From: Anaerolineae bacterium
Lineage (GTDB): Bacteria > Chloroflexota > Anaerolineae > B4-G1 > SLSP01
Reading direction: 5' to 3'
DNA length: 41,328 nucleotides
Assembly: GCA_016931185.1 (NCBI GenBank)
Contig: JAFGFI010000223.1
Location: 1-41,328, forward strand
Part shown: positions 18,723-27,617 of the stretch, one piece after another
How positions within the stretch are numbered: the stretch's first letter is position 1
Layout of the letters: each line of letters starts with the position of its first letter
Program-made: the position numbers and the translations under genes
The notes under the pieces: generated by a model
What the model was told of the DNA's origin: nothing
What the model saw: the letters and a program-made list of their open reading frames with translations, nothing else
The model's database searches: none

Positions 18723-18750
18723 TTGTACTTTTGTTATGTTATGTTAAAAT
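18723..18750 (+). promoter_or_regulatory. Candidate promoter at the start of trmD
   Basis: TTGTAC (18723-18728) and TAAAAT (18745-18750) are 16 bp apart. Initiation would fall around 18757-18759, on or beside the GTG at 18759, which is the start predicted by family alignment. A small palindrome (GTATGA at 18700-18705, TCATAC at 18712-18717) lies upstream. Confidence 0.4.
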
Positions 18751-19514
18751 TACTTACTGTGTGGATCGATGTGTTAACGTTATTTCCAAGTATGTTTATG
18801 AGTCCGCTTCAGGAGAGTATCCTTAAACGCGCACAACAATGTGGTCATCTCACTCTTCTTCTTCATCAAATCCGAGACTATACATTTGACCGTCATCAAA
18901 TGACGGATGATCTTCCTTATGGCGGCGGCAGAGGAATGGTAATGAAGCCTGAGCCGATATTTCGCGCAGTACATGCGATATCGGGCACAGACGCATCCAT
19001 ACCTATTGTTTTATTATCGCCTCAAGGAAGAACATTTACACAACAAATGGCTATGACGATGGCGCAGCAACCACGGATTATCTTTATCTGCGGACATTAT
19101 GAAGGCGTTGATGAGCGAGTGCGACAGTGTCTGGTCACAGATGAGATTTCTATTGGTGATTATGTTCTAACCGGAGGCGAGTTAGCGGCGATGGTTGTGA
19201 TTGATGCTATTGCGCGATTTATACCAGGTGTATTAGCTCCTGGGGCAGCCTTTGATGATTCTTACGCATCGGGCTTATTAGAAGGTTCACAATATACCCG
19301 CCCACCAGTGTACGCGGGAATTGAAGTTCCCGCTGTTTTGCGTTCCGGCCATCATGCTGTCATTGCCCATTGGAAACATCAGGCGGCTCTACAAAAAACC
19401 TACATGCGCAGGCCTGATTTATTAGAAAATCTTGATCTAGATCGGGAAGATTTAGCTTTTATAAAAGAATTACAGCAACTTCAACGTAATCCAGGTGAAC
19501 CTAATGAAGAATAA
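18741..19514 (+). CDS. trmD: tRNA (guanine-N1)-methyltransferase TrmD
   Basis: A SPOUT-class enzyme that methylates G37 of tRNAs using S-adenosylmethionine. Family landmarks are [11 protein letters not shown] near the N terminus, [32 protein letters not shown], and the knot region [17 protein letters not shown]. The length from ATG 18741 is 257 residues. From GTG 18759 it is 251, and the protein then begins exactly where TrmD proteins usually do. Neither start has a ribosome binding site, and a promoter-like element would make GTG 18759 leaderless. The frame extends further upstream but that part is not TrmD-like. It is not next to rpsP, rimM or rplS as in many bacteria. Its 3' end overlaps an ECF sigma factor gene. 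Confidence 0.93.
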   Translation: MLKLLTVWIDVLTLFPSMFMSPLQESILKRAQQCGHLTLLLHQIRDYTFDRHQMTDDLPYGGGRGMVMKPEPIFRAVHAISGTDASIPIVLLSPQGRTFTQQMAMTMAQQPRIIFICGHYEGVDERVRQCLVTDEISIGDYVLTGGELAAMVVIDAIARFIPGVLAPGAAFDDSYASGLLEGSQYTRPPVYAGIEVPAVLRSGHHAVIAHWKHQAALQKTYMRRPDLLENLDLDREDLAFIKELQQLQRNPGEPNEE

Positions 19515-20148
19515 TCCTGTATATAAGTGTAATGAAAGTAAAAATCATAGAGGAAAAGAGGATTCTCGAAGTGGGGACTCGCAGTTAATCAAAAGACTGC
19601 AGGACGGTGATTTGTCGGCGCTGGGTGAGTTATATGAGTCACATAAGACGCTTGTATATCGTACCGCATTAGCTATTACGCGCGATGAGCGTATAGCAGA
19701 GGATATCTTGCAGGAATGCTTTGTGCGTCTTTACACTTATGTTGCGTCGGTAGATTCAGAACGTCCGCTTAAACCCTGGCTTTATCGTGTGGCCGTTAAC
19801 CTGGCTTATGATTGGTCTAATTCTCGCCATCGTTTGGGTAGTTCCCTGGACGATGTATTAGAATGGTTATCGGGAATACCGGGAGGTTTCCCATCCCCCG
19901 ACCGTAAGGCAGAAGAGCACGATACTATGCGTATGGTACGAGAGGTTATTGCGGGTTTACCAGCTTCACATCGGGCAGTCATTGTTCTTTTTTACATGGA
20001 AAATCTTACGGTTGAAGAAATATCACAGATATTAGAACTTCCGGCCGGTACCGTCAAATCGCGTCTGCATTATGCACGCGAACGACTCCGGGACATGCTT
20101 TTGCGGCGACAGCGCCCTGTACCAGAGATGATGTATGAATTCACATAG
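19504..20148 (+). CDS. ECF-type RNA polymerase sigma factor
   Basis: A 214-residue sigma-70 family factor. Region 2 contains [20 protein letters not shown] and the -10 recognition helix area [16 protein letters not shown]. Region 4 contains [20 protein letters not shown] and the helix-turn-helix [20 protein letters not shown]. No region 1.1 or 3 is present, which defines the ECF class. ATG 19504 is chosen over GTG 19495, because AGGTGA lies five bases before it. The gene overlaps the end of trmD by 11 nt and is itself overlapped by the next small ORF, so the three are probably translationally coupled. No zinc-binding anti-sigma motif is seen next to it. Confidence 0.9.
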   Translation: MKNNPVYKCNESKNHRGKEDSRSGDSQLIKRLQDGDLSALGELYESHKTLVYRTALAITRDERIAEDILQECFVRLYTYVASVDSERPLKPWLYRVAVNLAYDWSNSRHRLGSSLDDVLEWLSGIPGGFPSPDRKAEEHDTMRMVREVIAGLPASHRAVIVLFYMENLTVEEISQILELPAGTVKSRLHYARERLRDMLLRRQRPVPEMMYEFT

Positions 20149-20443
20149 TTGGGAAAGTGCAGATTTTTTGTTTGAACAAGCTTTGGTGCCTTATACCAAG
20201 GCTAAACCTTCTGTGTCTGTATGGGAACGGATTATGCTTAGACTTCATCCTGTGCCCGGTTCTTCCCTGCGTCGTGTTTTTTCATGGTTCCCGGCTATGA
20301 CCTCGCCTTTCTTTATCATGACTTCTCCCTCTGTTCTTCCCAGATATACGCAATGTTATTTTGTAAACTTTGGACGTTGCTATGCCTCGCCTTTTGTAGG
20401 GGCTGTCATTAGTTTGATGTGGGATAAGAAATTAATCTCCTAA
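20135..20443 (+). CDS. Small hypothetical protein overlapping the ECF sigma gene
   Basis: A 102-residue ORF whose ATG overlaps the 3' end of the sigma factor gene by 14 nt. The N-terminal part (ADFLFEQALVPYTKAKPS, then VSVWERIMLRL) has the look of short proteins that accompany ECF factors in Chloroflexota, but this is an impression, not a verified family match. The remainder is aromatic and weakly hydrophobic, without a clear transmembrane helix or a His-x3-Cys-x2-Cys zinc motif. It may be an unusual or decayed anti-sigma partner, or not functional at all. The coupling is the strongest argument that it is translated. Confidence 0.5.
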   Translation: MNSHSWESADFLFEQALVPYTKAKPSVSVWERIMLRLHPVPGSSLRRVFSWFPAMTSPFFIMTSPSVLPRYTQCYFVNFGRCYASPFVGAVISLMWDKKLIS

Positions 20444-20531
20444 GATTCCCTCATTTGGTTGCGCTTTTAGCAAATCCCTATTTGACTTTTATTTCAACAC
20501 CAAGTCCCAATCTATATTTAAGTAGGAGAAT

Positions 20532-22505
20532 ATGTTAGACAAGCGATTTACATTGTTGTTTGGGTTGCTTACCGTGTTTGGCCTGATGTTAAGCGCGTGT
20601 AATGTGTCGACTCCACAGGTGATTGAAGGAACTGTGGAGGTAACAAAGGAAGTTATAGTCACGAAAGAAGCGGAAATTGTTAAAGAGGTGACCAAAGAAA
20701 TAGAAGTAACGAAGGAAATTCAGATTACCCCCACTCCTCCCACCGCTGGTCCCAAAACGCTTATTATTTGTCAGAGACAAGAACCTGATACACTTTATTT
20801 CTATGGCGGCAATATGTTAGCAGCAAGACATATCCAGCAGGCGATTTACGATGGACCTTATGATAATCGTGCCTACGCTTACCAACCTATTATTCTTGAA
20901 AAGCTGCCCGCTATTGATGACGGCGATGCGGTGATTAACGCTGTAACCGTTCAGACAGGGGACTTGATTGTGAACAGCAATGGCGATCCGGTTAAATTAG
21001 TAGAGGGGGTAGAGGTATACCCTGCTGGCTGCCGCTCCGCTGATTGCGTGGTTGAATTTGACGGGACGCCGATGGAAATGGATCAAATGGCAGTTACTTT
21101 TAATATGGTAGAGGGACTACTATGGTCCGATGGATTTCCTTTGACCGCCGATGATTCCATTTATAGTTTTGAACTGGCGGCTGATCCTAACACCCCTTCC
21201 GACAAATACACACTCGACCGTACCGCTTCTTATGAGGCGATGGGCGATATGACGACGGTGTGGGTTGGTCTTCCTGGCTTCATTGATAATAATTTTTTCA
21301 TCAATTTCTGGTTTCCTATGCCTCGCCATTTCTGGCAGGATGAACTTGGTTACACAGCCATTGACTTGTTGGAAGCCGAAGAATCCTCTCGCTTGCCGCT
21401 GGGTTGGGGCGCGTTTGTGATTAAGGAATGGGTCGCTGGTGACCACATTACCGTTGAAAGGAACCCTAACTATTATCGTGCGGATGAGGGCTTGCCTTAC
21501 GTAGATACCGTTATTTATCGTTTTGTTGCAGACGCTAACGCAGCTATAGCACAGTTGATTTCTGGTGAGTGCGATATTGCAACCCAGGATATCAATCTTG
21601 AAGATCAGTCTGAACTCCTGCTCGAGTTGGAACAGGAAGGAATTATACAACCTGTCTTTATGACCGGGACGACTTGGGAGCACTTAGACTTTGCCATCAA
21701 TACGGTCGGAAACTATAAACGTCCCGATTTTTTCGAGGACTTACGCATGCGCCAGGCAGTAGCTTACTGTCTGGATCGTCAGGGAGTGGTGGATACAATC
21801 CTCTATAGTCATTCTACAGTGATGGCTTCTTATATTCCGTCTGAACACCCGCTTTATGCCGGTAATATGCTGTCCACCTACGAGTATGATCCTGAAAAAG
21901 GTATGGCTTTGCTAGATGAGATGGGCTGGACTGTGGGCGAAGACGGGGTACGTGTTGCCAATGGCGTCGAGGGTATTTCCAGTGGCACCCGTTTGGCTTT
22001 CAAGTGGGAGAGTACCAACGCTACGATGCGAGTACAATATATGCAGATTTACCGGCAAAATTTGATTGATTGTGGTTTTGAAGTGACAACTGAGAACTTG
22101 CCGGCCGGCGAGTTTTTTGCCGACGGCCCCGAAGGTTCGGTATTTGGGCGCTACTATGACCTGGTATCTTTTTCTTGGCCTACTGGGATAGAACCACCTT
22201 GTACTCTGTATCTCTCGGAATCGATCCCCGCAGAAAAAAACAGTTGGAATGGACGGAACAATCCTGGGTTTATTAATGCAGAGTACGACGCAGCTTGTAA
22301 ACGCGCGATCCAGGCATTGCCCGGTACCACGGACTATATAGAAGGGCATAAAGAAGCGCAACGTATCTTCTCGGATAACCTACCCGTGCTGCCGCTCTTC
22401 TTGCATTTGAAACTCGCGGCGATCCGACCTGAGGTTATTGGATTTATTATGGACCCGACTGAAAACTCGGAGATGTGGAATATTGAGGTGTTTGATCTAC
22501 AGTAG
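20532..22505 (+). CDS. ABC transporter substrate-binding lipoprotein, family 5 (Opp/Dpp type)
   Basis: A 657-residue protein. The signal peptide ends in the lipobox MLSAC with Cys23. A linker of VTKE-type repeats (about 36-64) tethers the binding domain to the membrane surface. The SBP_bac_5 domain follows, with motifs such as VEGLLWSDGFPLTADDSIYS, GWGAFVIKEWVAGDHITVER and the late RMRQAVAYCLDRQGV-like hinge. It should bind oligopeptides or other large solutes such as oligosaccharides outside the cell. The start is set by AGTAGGAG. A strong terminator follows it. The matching ATPases lie downstream, but no permease gene is present between them or nearby. Confidence 0.9.
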   Translation: MLDKRFTLLFGLLTVFGLMLSACNVSTPQVIEGTVEVTKEVIVTKEAEIVKEVTKEIEVTKEIQITPTPPTAGPKTLIICQRQEPDTLYFYGGNMLAARHIQQAIYDGPYDNRAYAYQPIILEKLPAIDDGDAVINAVTVQTGDLIVNSNGDPVKLVEGVEVYPAGCRSADCVVEFDGTPMEMDQMAVTFNMVEGLLWSDGFPLTADDSIYSFELAADPNTPSDKYTLDRTASYEAMGDMTTVWVGLPGFIDNNFFINFWFPMPRHFWQDELGYTAIDLLEAEESSRLPLGWGAFVIKEWVAGDHITVERNPNYYRADEGLPYVDTVIYRFVADANAAIAQLISGECDIATQDINLEDQSELLLELEQEGIIQPVFMTGTTWEHLDFAINTVGNYKRPDFFEDLRMRQAVAYCLDRQGVVDTILYSHSTVMASYIPSEHPLYAGNMLSTYEYDPEKGMALLDEMGWTVGEDGVRVANGVEGISSGTRLAFKWESTNATMRVQYMQIYRQNLIDCGFEVTTENLPAGEFFADGPEGSVFGRYYDLVSFSWPTGIEPPCTLYLSESIPAEKNSWNGRNNPGFINAEYDAACKRAIQALPGTTDYIEGHKEAQRIFSDNLPVLPLFLHLKLAAIRPEVIGFIMDPTENSEMWNIEVFDLQ

Positions 22506-22523
22506 TAAAGCCGGCATTTAAGG

Positions 22524-22564
22524 AATGGTGGCAGTACGCTACGTGTGTACTGCCACCATTTTTT
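22524..22564 (+). terminator. Intrinsic terminator after the binding protein gene
   Basis: A perfect 14-bp stem (22524-22537 with 22547-22560) around a 9-nt loop runs into a T tract at 22559-22564. This should separate the binding protein transcript from the downstream ATPase genes. Confidence 0.9.
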
Positions 22565-22604
22565 AGAGCCGGCAGGCTTCTTCGTTTTGTGAATTCTCAA
22601 GAGA

Positions 22605-22686
22605 GCATGGTTCGAGTTAGATTGACACTTTTCCCATCTTTGGCCTGGAAGTGTCAATCTGACAAGCGAGGTTTCTGAACCTTGCC
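22605..22686. repeat. Two-hairpin intergenic repeat, copy 1
   Basis: An 82-nt element that matches 27913-27994 at 72 of 82 positions with no gaps. Hairpin 1 has 12-bp arms (22619-22630 and 22649-22660, perfect here). Hairpin 2 has 8-bp arms (22666-22673 and 22678-22685) with a TCTG loop and one G-T wobble. It has no open reading frame. Confidence 0.85.
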
Positions 22687-22724
22687 CTCAAGAGACTATA
22701 TTTTATCCTAGCTCAGCCACCTTC

Positions 22725-22753
22725 TTGACATCTCTCGCATTTAACTATATTAG
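22725..22753 (+). promoter_or_regulatory. Candidate promoter for the oligopeptide ATPase genes
   Basis: A perfect TTGACA at 22725-22730 is followed after 15 bp by TATATT (22746-22751), or after 17 bp by TATTAG (22748-22753). It would start a transcript about 70 nt upstream of the first ATPase gene, independent of the terminated binding protein transcript. Confidence 0.5.
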
Positions 22754-22828
22754 GTATGGTCTGGGTGATGCATTGGAGGATGATCCACACTTGAAATTAT
22801 AAGGGGAGAGGGGGCAAGGAGGAGGAAC

Positions 22829-23830
22829 ATGGAAACTCAAATAAACAAGGATGACAAAATATTAGAAGTTCATAACCTAAAAACTTACTTTTTTACCGAA
22901 GATGGTATAGTAAAGGCTGTAGATGGTGTGGATTTTGATGTAAATCGGGGAGAAATCGTTGCCCTGGTAGGAGAATCTGGATGTGGTAAGAGTGTAACTT
23001 CCCTTTCAGTAATGCGATTGGTGGGTATACCGGGACAAATTATGGAGGGCGAGATCCTTTTCAATAAACAAGATCTGCTGCGATTTTCAGAGCATGAAAT
23101 GCGTTTAATGCGAGGGGATCGCATTTCAATGATCTTCCAGCAACCCACATCGTGCTTGAATCCAGTTTTCCGGGTAGGAGATCAAATTTCTGAGGTGTTA
23201 GCTATCCACCGGGGGATGGATGCTAAAGTGGGATGGCGTAAAGCTGTAGAACTTTTACAAATGGTGGGGATTCCAGAACCTGAAAAGCGAGTCTATGCGT
23301 TCCCTCATGAGCTTTCTGGTGGAATGGCGCAGCGCGTAATGATTGCGATGGCATTAGCCTGCGAACCTGAATTGTTAATTGCAGATGAACCAACTACAGC
23401 ATTGGATGTTACTATCCAGGCTCAAATTTTAGATTTGATGCGCGATCTGCAACAAAAATTAGGGAGTTCTATTATCTTGATCACCCATGACATGGGGATT
23501 GTGGCTGAGATGGCGTCGCGTGTCTCAGTGATGTATGCCGGGCGCGTGGTAGAACATTCAGATGTAAACACGATTTTTGAAGAGCCTTTGCATCCTTATA
23601 CTCATGGATTACTCGCCTCTATCCCAATTATGGGCGTGGTGCGAGAGCGGTTAGAAACCATTCCAGGTTCTGTACCTAACTTGATTGACTTGCCACCTGG
23701 CTGTAAATTTGCCCCTCGTTGCCTTGCTTGTGTAGAAAAGGGACTTTCAATGTGTGTGGAAAAAGAGCCAAATCTGATTGAGTATAAGCCGGGTCATTGG
23801 GTACGTTGCTGGCTTTATCAGCAACATTAA
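22829..23830 (+). CDS. Oligopeptide/dipeptide ABC transporter ATPase (OppD/DppD type)
   Basis: A 333-residue cytoplasmic ATPase. It has Walker [12 protein letters not shown], a Q-loop [10 protein letters not shown], signature [13 protein letters not shown], Walker [14 protein letters not shown] and H-loop ITHDMG. The C-terminal oligo_HPY extension ([13 protein letters not shown] ... [10 protein letters not shown]) is specific to the Opp/Dpp family and contains Cys residues that bind an iron-sulfur cluster in some members. It is followed at 13 bp by the OppF-type gene, and together they should form the heterodimeric motor. The permeases they would drive are not encoded in this window. Confidence 0.92.
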   Translation: METQINKDDKILEVHNLKTYFFTEDGIVKAVDGVDFDVNRGEIVALVGESGCGKSVTSLSVMRLVGIPGQIMEGEILFNKQDLLRFSEHEMRLMRGDRISMIFQQPTSCLNPVFRVGDQISEVLAIHRGMDAKVGWRKAVELLQMVGIPEPEKRVYAFPHELSGGMAQRVMIAMALACEPELLIADEPTTALDVTIQAQILDLMRDLQQKLGSSIILITHDMGIVAEMASRVSVMYAGRVVEHSDVNTIFEEPLHPYTHGLLASIPIMGVVRERLETIPGSVPNLIDLPPGCKFAPRCLACVEKGLSMCVEKEPNLIEYKPGHWVRCWLYQQH

Positions 23831-23843
23831 TTAAGGGAACAGG

Positions 23844-24872
23844 GTGATAATGATGCAAGTACAAGAACAAACCGTATATACGCCAAATGAAGATCTCCTG
23901 GTAGTAAAGAATTTAGTTAAATATTTTCCTATTCGCAGTGGGCTTCTCCAGCGTGTTAAGGCTCATGTAAAAGCTGTGGACGGGGTAAGTTTTACTATTA
24001 AAAAAGGGGAAACTCTGGGTCTAGTAGGTGAATCAGGGTGCGGTAAGACGACGGTAGGACGTACCGTTTTACGTTTAATTCCTCACACTAATGGGAATGT
24101 GTACTTTGAAGGCAAGGATGTTTTTGCTTTGCGTGGCAGTGAGTTGAAAGATATACGCAAGGATATGCAAATCGTTTTTCAAGATCCTTATTCCTCGTTA
24201 GATCCCCGTGTTCCAGTAGGCGAGAGCATTATGGAAGGCTTAATCGTACACAGGATTGGGTCTCCCGCGGAAAGATGGGAGCGGGCTATCCAGTTATTGC
24301 GCCAGGTCAATATGGAAGACTTCCATGCCAAGCGTTATCCCCACGAGTTCTCCGGGGGGCAGCGCCAACGCATTGGTATTGCGCGCGCGTTAGCTTTAGA
24401 TCCGAAGTTTATCGTTGCCGATGAACCGGTTTCTGCACTGGATGTGTCAGTCCAGGCCCAAGTGCTCAATATTCTGATGGATTTGCAACAAGAATTTGGA
24501 TTGACGTACTTGTTTATCGCCCACAACTTAAGTGTTGTGGAGCATATCAGCACGCGCGTGGCTGTGATGTATTTAGGGAAAATGGTTGAGTTGGCCTCGC
24601 GAAAAGAAATCTTTGAAAATCCGCAACATCCCTATACACAAGCTCTCATGTCCGCTATTCCGATTCCCAATCCCAAAGTTGCCGGTACCCGAGAACGGAT
24701 TATCTTGAAGGGTGATGTGCCCAGTCCGATCAATCCACCCAGGGGTTGCCACTTTCATCCTCGCTGTCGTTACGCGATGAAGGGGCGCTGTGATGTAGAT
24801 GAACCTTCTTTCCAGGATTATGGAGATGGGCATTTTGTTGCATGCTGGTTGTTGGAGAAAGACGCTTCATAG
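23844..24872 (+). CDS. Oligopeptide/dipeptide ABC transporter ATPase (OppF/DppF type)
   Basis: A 342-residue ATPase. Typical OppF features are an N-terminal [13 protein letters not shown] segment before Walker [12 protein letters not shown], then [11 protein letters not shown] at the Q-loop, signature [16 protein letters not shown], Walker [14 protein letters not shown] and H-loop IAHNLSV (His, with Asn replacing the usual Asp, as is common in OppF). The oligo_HPY tail is present ([13 protein letters not shown] ... [10 protein letters not shown]). ATG 23847 (Met2) is an alternative start. A strong terminator follows, so the ATPase pair is a complete transcription unit. Confidence 0.92.
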   Translation: MIMMQVQEQTVYTPNEDLLVVKNLVKYFPIRSGLLQRVKAHVKAVDGVSFTIKKGETLGLVGESGCGKTTVGRTVLRLIPHTNGNVYFEGKDVFALRGSELKDIRKDMQIVFQDPYSSLDPRVPVGESIMEGLIVHRIGSPAERWERAIQLLRQVNMEDFHAKRYPHEFSGGQRQRIGIARALALDPKFIVADEPVSALDVSVQAQVLNILMDLQQEFGLTYLFIAHNLSVVEHISTRVAVMYLGKMVELASRKEIFENPQHPYTQALMSAIPIPNPKVAGTRERIILKGDVPSPINPPRGCHFHPRCRYAMKGRCDVDEPSFQDYGDGHFVACWLLEKDAS

Positions 24873-24888
24873 TATATCGAGTATTTAT

Positions 24889-24918
24889 AAAGGCGGACAC
24901 ACTTAGTCCGCCTTTTTT
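24889..24918 (+). terminator. Intrinsic terminator after the OppF-type gene
   Basis: A perfect 10-bp stem (24889-24898 with 24906-24915), with a 7-nt loop, runs directly into T residues at 24913-24918. Confidence 0.9.
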
Positions 24919-24966
24919 CACACATACGAACGTGTGCTAGGAAGCCACCCGCTAAAATAGCAATGC

Positions 24967-24995
24967 TTCCCAATTTTCGCAAATTCGGTTATACT
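24967..24995 (+). promoter_or_regulatory. Candidate promoter of the hybrid kinase operon
   Basis: TTCCCA (24967-24972) and TATACT (24990-24995) are separated by 17 bp. The leader would begin near 25002 and contain the inverted-repeat element at 25008-25092. Confidence 0.35.
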
Positions 24996-25007
24996 CAGAG
25001 TTAGTTA

Positions 25008-25092
25008 GGGGCGAGGTTTAGAACCCTTGTTTTTACTTTTACACTTTTCCGCTTGGTAAAGCATAAAGTGTAAAGGTAATTTGCATCGCCCC
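25008..25092. repeat. Diverged relative of the two-hairpin repeat in the leader of the kinase operon
   Basis: An outer stem GGGGCGA (25008-25014) pairs with TCGCCCC (25086-25092). Inside lie a degenerate GCGAGGTT...AACCC hairpin (about 25011-25028) and a hairpin with arms around 25034-25047 and 25064-25077. The latter carries the same ACACTTTTCC and AAGTGT cores as the 82-nt repeat copies, with similar spacing. The order of the two hairpins is reversed relative to those copies. Confidence 0.5.
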
Positions 25093-25116
25093 GAGTTAGG
25101 AGATTGGAATGTAAAA

Positions 25117-26742
25117 ATGAACATTTCGCAAGCGCGCGTCTTAGTTGTTGATGATGATCCGGAAATGATCGACCTTGTGCAGGAGGTTCTTAATCTGATC
25201 CCATGTGCGGTTGTGCCAGCTACAGATGGTGAGCAAGCTATGGAAATACTCCATCAGGAAATAAAGTCCAATCAATCGGTAGATGCTGTACTGTTGGATG
25301 TTATGTTACCTGGTGAGGATGGATTCCGCATTTTGGAAAAGATGAAAGCTGACCCTTATTTAGAACGTATTCCCGTCATTCTAATTACCGGTTTGGATTC
25401 AAGCATTGCGAAAGCTCGAGGGCTGCGGATGGGAGCGGATGATTACGTCATCAAACCTTTTGATCCGCAGGAATTAATGGCGCGCATTGGGGTAGTCTTG
25501 CGTATCCGGCGTACAGAACAAATGCTGCGCCGTCGGAATGAAGAATTAGCGGCTCTGGATGAGATCAACCGGTCTATCTCATCTAGTTTGAATTTAGATC
25601 AAGTACTTGTGGCTGCCTTGGAAGGGTTAGAGCGGTTGCTTGCCTCCTATGCGGTCGCCGTCGTCCTCAATGATGAAGAGACGCAATCCTGGGTGGTGCG
25701 CACAGCACGTAGCCCTCAAGGTACTTGGTTGGAAGGTCGAGTTATCCCTATAGATGATACGGCTCTATCCTCCGCTTTAGAAACGGAAGTTCTAACTCTT
25801 CAGAAGAATGTGGTGGGAAGTTATTGGAATCAAGCATTAGCTGTGGATGCTTTGGACATTCTTTCTGCACCCCTGATCAAAGGCGAAGAGTGTGTGGGGG
25901 TATTGCTTGTTCTCAATCTCAGCCGGACTGGAAGTTTAGGTGAGGATAGTATTTCCCTGGTGGAACATATTGCAGCAACCGTAGCGGTTGCAGTGCAAAA
26001 TGCGCAACTTTATCAAGAGCTTGAAGCGTTCGCAGAAGAAGTGGAGCGTTCACAGAATCAACTCATTCAAGCGGAAAAAATGGCAGCGGTAGGGCGATTG
26101 GCCGCATCCTTAGCTCATGAGATCAATAATCCGCTTCAAGCCATTCAGAATAGTCTCCACCTGGCATTACATCCTGCACTTGACGAAGAAAAACGCAGGG
26201 GATTTTTAGAGATGGCGCAGCAAGAGGTAGGCAGATTGGTACAAATAGTGAGACGTATGTTGGATTTTTACCGGCCTTCCTCTGCCATGCAAGCGCTAGA
26301 ATTAAATCGCCCGCTGGAAGATGCGCTGGCTATCGCGAGCAAACGACTTCAACAATCTCATATTCAGGTGATAGCACGCATAGGGGATACATTGCCAAAA
26401 GTGTTAGGCGCACCCAATCAACTCACACAGGTTTTTCTCAACATTATTATCAATGCAATTGAGGCAATGCCTAATGGAGGGACTCTTTGGGTGGGAGCAG
26501 CTTATCATGCTGAACGCAAACAGCTTGTCGCCGCATTTCGAGATAGTGGTACTGGTATTTCCCCTGAGATACGAGAACATCTTTTCGAACCTTTTCACAC
26601 TTCAAAATCCACTGGGACTGGATTAGGATTGGCTATTAGTTATGGTATTGTGGAGCGGCATAGAGGTATAATTGAGGTCGAAAGTCCTGATGGTGGAGGA
26701 GCTACTTTTATCGTGCGTTTGCCTGAATACGAGGAGGCTTAA
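25117..26742 (+). CDS. Hybrid histidine kinase: receiver, GAF and kinase core
   Basis: A 541-residue soluble protein. The receiver domain comes first (VLVVDDDPEMIDL, phosphoacceptor Asp61 in LLDVMLPGEDG, Lys113 in VIKPFDP). A linker coil and a GAF domain (about 155-300) follow, then a HisKA domain with His334 in SLAHEINNPLQ and the HATPase domain (N box NIIINAIEAM, G1 DSGTGI, G2 TGTGLGLAISYG). It has no membrane segment, so it receives a cytoplasmic signal or input through its own receiver from another kinase. ATG 25117 is preferred over the in-frame TTG at 25081, which lies in the repeat. Its stop overlaps the start of the next gene by one base. Confidence 0.9.
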   Translation: MNISQARVLVVDDDPEMIDLVQEVLNLIPCAVVPATDGEQAMEILHQEIKSNQSVDAVLLDVMLPGEDGFRILEKMKADPYLERIPVILITGLDSSIAKARGLRMGADDYVIKPFDPQELMARIGVVLRIRRTEQMLRRRNEELAALDEINRSISSSLNLDQVLVAALEGLERLLASYAVAVVLNDEETQSWVVRTARSPQGTWLEGRVIPIDDTALSSALETEVLTLQKNVVGSYWNQALAVDALDILSAPLIKGEECVGVLLVLNLSRTGSLGEDSISLVEHIAATVAVAVQNAQLYQELEAFAEEVERSQNQLIQAEKMAAVGRLAASLAHEINNPLQAIQNSLHLALHPALDEEKRRGFLEMAQQEVGRLVQIVRRMLDFYRPSSAMQALELNRPLEDALAIASKRLQQSHIQVIARIGDTLPKVLGAPNQLTQVFLNIIINAIEAMPNGGTLWVGAAYHAERKQLVAAFRDSGTGISPEIREHLFEPFHTSKSTGTGLGLAISYGIVERHRGIIEVESPDGGGATFIVRLPEYEEA

Positions 26743-27542
26743 TGGATAATGAGATTCGCATTTTGGTGGTGGATGACGAAACGGCAGAGCGTATTACGCT
26801 AGGTGAGGTGTTACGATTAGAGGGATACCGGGTTAAGTTAGCGGGATCGGGGGAAGAAGCCCTCAATATGGTTCAGAAAGAACCCCCGTTTGAGTTGGCA
26901 ATTCTCGATCTGCGTTTACCTGGAGTAGATGGGCTACAGGTGTTAGAGGGCATTCACCGCGCGTCTCCTGAAACTGTAGTAATTTTGATTACCGGTTATG
27001 GCACAATGGAAACTGCTATTCAGGCATTACGCAAAGGGGCGTATGATTTTTTACTCAAGCCGTGTCCGGTGGATGAGGTATTGGTTGCAGTACGACGCGC
27101 TTTATCCGAAGTGAAAGCTGGAAAGCAACGTCGTGCTTTGGTTTCTCAACTCCAACGTACCTTGCAAGAGCTTGTGGCTACAGAAGGCGTCATTACTGAG
27201 ATACCAGAACCAACAATAGATGAAAGTGTTGTTCAAGTGGGTGATGTACGCATAGATAAAGCTAAGCATTTGGTTACGTTTCGAGGCAAATCAGTAGACC
27301 TAACGCCTACTGAATTCCGTCTCCTGGAATGTCTTATGAACCGGGCTAACGAGGTTTGTACTCCCCAAGAATTAGTGCGCTGTGCACAAGGATATGAGAC
27401 AGATGCGTGGGGTGCTCGGTCTATCGTTCGAGTTCATATTCGTCGCTTGCGACGAAAATTGGAACCTGATCCAGAGGATCCTAGCTATATTTTAAATGTA
27501 CGGGGTGTTGGTTACTTGTTTTCCACCTCAGGATCCAGTTAA
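26742..27542 (+). CDS. Response regulator with PhoB/OmpR-type winged helix
   Basis: A 266-residue regulator. The receiver domain has VVDDE at its start, phosphoacceptor Asp56 in AILDLRLPGVDG, and the ITGYGTMETAIQALRKGAYD stretch usually seen in NtrC-type receivers. After a linker of about 45 residues, the C terminus is a Trans_reg_C winged helix (VDLTPTEFRLLECLMNRAN ... SIVRVHIRRLRRKLE ... VRGVGYLF). It is translationally coupled to the upstream kinase (TAATG) and is the probable output of that kinase. Target promoters are not evident. Confidence 0.92.
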   Translation: MDNEIRILVVDDETAERITLGEVLRLEGYRVKLAGSGEEALNMVQKEPPFELAILDLRLPGVDGLQVLEGIHRASPETVVILITGYGTMETAIQALRKGAYDFLLKPCPVDEVLVAVRRALSEVKAGKQRRALVSQLQRTLQELVATEGVITEIPEPTIDESVVQVGDVRIDKAKHLVTFRGKSVDLTPTEFRLLECLMNRANEVCTPQELVRCAQGYETDAWGARSIVRVHIRRLRRKLEPDPEDPSYILNVRGVGYLFSTSGSS

Positions 27543-27617
27543 AGCTTGATTTGCCTGGCAAGGACTTCAAGTTAAAATATATATACACTATCAAGTGTAA
27601 AAGTGTAAAGGTAAAAA

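Larger units (their letters stand above)
22506..22828. other. 323-bp intergenic region between binding protein and ATPase genes
   Basis: No coding potential is visible. In order it holds an intrinsic terminator (22524-22564), a two-hairpin repeat (22605-22686), a promoter-like pair (22725-22753) and the GGAGGA ribosome binding site of the next gene. The oppB/oppC-type permease genes usually found at this position are absent. Confidence 0.8.

Noticed and set aside
18630..18740. N-terminal extension of TrmD from 18630
   Set aside because: The extra residues are not TrmD-like, overlap the promoter region between the two divergent operons and have no ribosome binding site.
20640..20730. VTKE-type repeat in the binding protein as a novel domain
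   Set aside because: Such charged linkers after the lipobox are common in Chloroflexota binding proteins and only tether the domain.
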